NCBI GenBank assembly: GCA_944375955.1
Contig: CALWBE010000015.1
Coordinates: forward strand, 1 to 56,932
Reading direction: 5' to 3'
Source: an uncultured Clostridia bacterium
GTDB taxonomy: Bacteria; Bacillota; Clostridia; Oscillospirales; CAG-382
Length of the DNA stretch: 56,932 nucleotides
Shown: positions 55,007 to 56,932 of the stretch, in pieces
Numbering within the stretch: position 1 is the first letter of the stretch
Layout of the letters: each line of letters begins with the position of its first letter
Program-made: the position numbers and the translations under genes
The notes under the pieces: model-generated
What the model was told of the DNA's origin: nothing
Seen by the model: only the letters and a program-made list of their open reading frames with translations
Database searches by the model: none

Positions 55007-55507
55007 TTAAAAATCGGCTGCCACAGTTATCTTAGCCAAAGATTTGCATTCAAAAACAGCAGTTTTTTTGTCATCAAATTCAAAGGTAACTGTATCATTT
55101 TCTTCGCTGTGTTCGGCAAGCTTTGCTGAAAAACTTTTTGAGCCGTTGAAAGCGGAATATAAACGTACATTTACGCGGCTGCCGAGAAAAGCTTCAAAAT
55201 GATCGTGCTTTTTAAGTTCTCTTTCAAGCCCGGGAGACGATATCTCAAGGCAATAACTGCCGTCGATCGGATCGTTTTCGTCAAGAATAGGCTCAACCGC
55301 GTCATTTACCATTTCGCAGTCGGTCAAACTTACTCCGCCGTCTCGATCTATATATATTATAAGATTCCAGCCGGAAGGATCTTTTACATACTCAACATCC
55401 CATAAACTGCATCCGCATTCTTCTACAGCGTCCTTTACCAGCGCACGTACCGTTTCGGCTATATTTTTTTTCTTTTGGTTTTTTTCCATGAGGTATTTAA
55501 AAACCAT
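55007..55507 (-). CDS. rimP: Ribosome maturation factor RimP
   Basis: A 166-residue protein for 30S subunit maturation. The signature WDVEYVKDPSGWNLIIYIDRDGGVSLTDC is clear, followed by YCLEISSPGLERELKKHDHF. It heads the nusA-infB operon. The ATG at 55507 lies directly behind GGAAAGGA, which is closer than ideal; the next in-frame ATG (55489) has no site, so I keep 55507. Confidence 0.94.
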   Translation of the reverse strand: MVFKYLMEKNQKKKNIAETVRALVKDAVEECGCSLWDVEYVKDPSGWNLIIYIDRDGGVSLTDCEMVNDAVEPILDENDPIDGSYCLEISSPGLERELKKHDHFEAFLGSRVNVRLYSAFNGSKSFSAKLAEHSEENDTVTFEFDDKKTAVFECKSLAKITVAADF

Positions 55508-55543
55508 TCCTTTCCGATAAGCTTAACGGCTTTATCAAATTAT

Positions 55544-55571
55544 AAAGAGCGGTTCGTTTAAACCGCTCTTT
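55544..55571 (-). promoter_or_regulatory. Hairpin in the leader of the rimP-nusA operon
   Basis: Perfect 11-bp stem AAAGAGCGGTT/AACCGCTCTTT with a 6-base loop, about 36 bases before the rimP ATG. The bases after it are not T-rich, so it is not a plain terminator. NusA-linked leaders are often autoregulated; here that is inference. Confidence 0.55.
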
Positions 55572-55599
55572 ACACTCCATATCATAAAATCTTTTATCC

Positions 55600-55628
55600 A
55601 GTATACCATAAGTTTTCATTATTTGCAA
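55600..55628 (-). promoter_or_regulatory. Promoter of the rimP-nusA-infB operon
   Basis: Minus-strand TTGCAA (55623-55628), 17 bases, TATACT (55600-55605), giving a leader of about 86 bases. Confidence 0.7.
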
Positions 55629-55697
55629 TAGTATTTTTTCAATTTTTTCTGTTTTTACTATATTTTTATATTTTAATATCGTATTAAACCTAAAAAA

Positions 55698-55726
55698 TTG
55701 ACAAATGGGCATATTGCTGGTATATT
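55698..55726 (+). promoter_or_regulatory. Promoter of the flavin-reductase-like gene
   Basis: TTGACA (55698-55703), 17 bases, TATATT (55721-55726). The leader holds a small bulged hairpin (GGAAC/GTTCC near 55755-55775) and the SD GAAAGG before the ATG at 55804. Confidence 0.7.
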
Positions 55727-55803
55727 TATATGGAAATTTTTATAAAAAAGTGACGGAACAAAAAACAGTTCCGCACGTCATATGTAAAAGAAAGGCAGTT
55801 TAG

Positions 55804-56388
55804 ATGAGTAAAATTAAATGGAAAGGCGGTGCACTGACTGCGCCGATTCCTCCTGTGCTTGTAACTTGTTCAGATGGGGAAACAGATAATGTTTTTACAG
55901 TAGCGTGGACTGGTATAACCTGTACACATCCTCCGAAAACATATATTTCCGTAAGGCCAGAGAGGTTTTCATATGATATAATAAAAAAGAGCGGGGAATT
56001 CGCTATAAATCTTAGCACGGAATCTTTAGTGGGGGCAGTCGATTTTTGCGGCATAAAAAGCGGGAAAAACATTGACAAATTTAAACTGTGCGGCCTTGAA
56101 AAAGATCAGGCATTTTACGTTTCGTGTCCTATAATAAGGCAAAGTCCGCTGTCGCTTGAATGCCGTGTTGACAAAATAATAAATTTGGGAAGTCATGATA
56201 TGTTTTTGTCGGACATAGTCGGAATTTCGGTTGACGATTCGATTATAGACCGAGAAGGCAGGATGAATCTTGAAAAGTGCGGTCTGTTGGCTTTTGCGCA
56301 CGGGCAGTATTTTAAGTTAGGAAAAGTCCTGGGAAATTTCGGATTTTCAGTAAAGAGAAGGAAAAATAAAAAACATATTTATAAATGA
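55804..56388 (+). CDS. Flavin reductase-like (FMN-binding split-barrel) protein
   Basis: A 194-residue protein of the flavin reductase-like domain family, which binds FMN in a split beta-barrel. The N-terminal IPPVLVTCSDGETDNVFTVAWTGITCTHPPKTYISVRPERFSYDII is the usual FMN-binding stretch, and EFAINLSTESLVGAVDFCG follows. It may act as an NAD(P)H:flavin oxidoreductase or a general flavoprotein; the partner is unknown. A short Lys/Arg-rich tail ends the protein. It is transcribed divergently from the nusA operon. Confidence 0.85.
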   Translation: MSKIKWKGGALTAPIPPVLVTCSDGETDNVFTVAWTGITCTHPPKTYISVRPERFSYDIIKKSGEFAINLSTESLVGAVDFCGIKSGKNIDKFKLCGLEKDQAFYVSCPIIRQSPLSLECRVDKIINLGSHDMFLSDIVGISVDDSIIDREGRMNLEKCGLLAFAHGQYFKLGKVLGNFGFSVKRRKNKKHIYK

Positions 56389-56717
56389 TTTTTCGTAATG
56401 TTTTCATAATTCAGTATTTAAAACCGGAGCGTTTTATTGATTTATTAAAATAATATTTATTTACCATAAATTTCGGCATTTCAGATAATGTTTTGACTTG
56501 ACAAAATTCCTTTTTGGGTATATTATATAGTTAAAGTGTTGCAGTTATAATGAAATTGTTTCTGAAATGTTTATTTTTATTAAAATTTGCGCGGTATGAG
56601 TCTAAAAAATGTACTGATAATACTGTGATAAACATAAAATTTTTTGTTTTTATCAGGAATGGTTCATAAAACTGTTTTTTTGTATAATTAAAGTCGCAAC
56701 AAGAAAGGATGAAGAGC
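56389..56717 (+). promoter_or_regulatory. Gene-free region with promoter before the SLH gene
   Basis: TTGACA (56498-56503), 17 bases, TATTAT (56521-56526) is a strong promoter. It leaves a leader of about 185 bases before the ATG at 56718. In it, TGATAAA pairs with TTTATCA (about 56622-56653). A second TATAAT near 56684 has only a weak -35. No gene is seen here. Confidence 0.6.
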
Positions 56718-56932
56718 ATGAAAAAACTCAGAACTGCATTATCGGTGATTCTTTCCGTAATGCTCCTGTTTTCTGCCATACCGGTTACTGCTTTTGCAGA
56801 TCTTACCGTGGCGGGTGCCGATGAGTTCGGCGATTTTCCTACCGGATGGTCCAATGCTGCAATGAAATCTGCAGTTGATAACGGACTTATATACGGATAT
56901 GAGGATAACACGATAAGGCCTAAAGAGCTGCT
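56718..56932 (+). CDS. SLH-domain secreted protein, 3' end beyond the window
   Basis: The first 71 codons of a secreted protein. A signal peptide (MKKLRTALSVILSVMLLFSAIPVTAFA) is followed by the start of an S-layer homology domain: FPTGWSNAAMKSAVDNGLIYGYEDNTIRPKELL, the W-x-x-x-A...G-x-I-x-G-Y-x-D-x-x-x-x-P pattern. SLH domains bind pyruvylated secondary cell-wall polymers. GAAAGG lies 9 bases before the ATG. The C-terminal function cannot be seen. Confidence 0.88.
   Translation, partial: MKKLRTALSVILSVMLLFSAIPVTAFADLTVAGADEFGDFPTGWSNAAMKSAVDNGLIYGYEDNTIRPKEL

Noticed and set aside
56531..56911. A 126-residue minus-strand frame at the right edge
   Set aside because: It lies opposite the signal peptide and SLH start, has no ribosome site and no recognisable domain.
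1..56932. tRNA, rRNA or insertion sequences
   Set aside because: No tRNA T-arm pattern in intergenic DNA, no rRNA stretch, and no transposase-like frame or flanking inverted repeats were seen.

Overview
The window is a gene-dense, low-GC (estimated by eye at under 40 %) stretch of a bacterial chromosome with about 45 genes. The gene families and synteny point to a Gram-positive anaerobe of the class Clostridia, probably near the Oscillospirales/Ruminococcaceae. Supporting signs are a dgt-dnaG-rpoD operon, a rimP-nusA-ylxR-ylxQ-infB-rbfA operon, YycH/YycI-like proteins, FeoA/FeoB plus a Cys-rich Feo partner, an SLH-domain protein, DUF6440 and DUF1893 proteins, strong AGGAGG ribosome binding sites and TTGACA-17-TATAAT promoters. 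I saw no rRNA, tRNA, CRISPR array, transposase or phage gene.

Layout. 1-2700 holds, on the minus strand, a membrane protein with a repetitive acidic tail, a leucine-rich-repeat lipoprotein and a GNAT acetyltransferase. 2700-5300 is an MBOAT/DHHW pair for O-acetylation of a surface polysaccharide. 5400-6200 is a 61-residue membrane protein translationally coupled to an M50 site-2 protease. 6200-13000 (minus) is one macromolecular-synthesis operon: dgt, dnaG, rpoD (sigA), mtnN, a second RpoD-like sigma factor and radC. 13200-16000 holds nrnA and an HtrA protease. 16100-18400 is a GH127-like enzyme with a ricin-like tail. 18500-23800 (minus) is an ABC-DUF1854-ABC exporter set. 24000-25100 is an ECF S-component with a DUF1893 protein.

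25200-32100 (plus) holds intracellular GH20 and GH2 glycosidases followed at once by feoA, feoB and a Cys-rich Feo partner. 32200-34250 holds an orphan sugar-binding lipoprotein and a DUF4886 hydrolase. 34500-38050 holds an rlmB-type methyltransferase and a large protein that looks like a catalytically dead P-type ATPase. 38200-43000 (minus) is a GH78-like rhamnosidase, recG and a TIM-barrel isomerase. 43250-44280 is gapA. 44360-49270 (minus) holds small zinc-ribbon and DUF6440 proteins, murA and the yycH/yycI-like pair. 49300-55500 (minus) is the nusA-infB operon. The right edge has a flavin-reductase-like protein and the start of an SLH protein.

As a system, most of the window is housekeeping (replication priming, transcription and translation initiation, peptidoglycan precursor synthesis, glycolysis) mixed with glycan use. 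The four glycosidases show no signal peptides, so they probably trim imported short glycans inside the cell. The items most worth a second look are the dead P-type ATPase, the apparent ATT start of dnaG, the second sigma factor with altered region 2.4/3.0, the ABC-DUF1854-ABC set, and several structured leaders, above all the one before rlmB.
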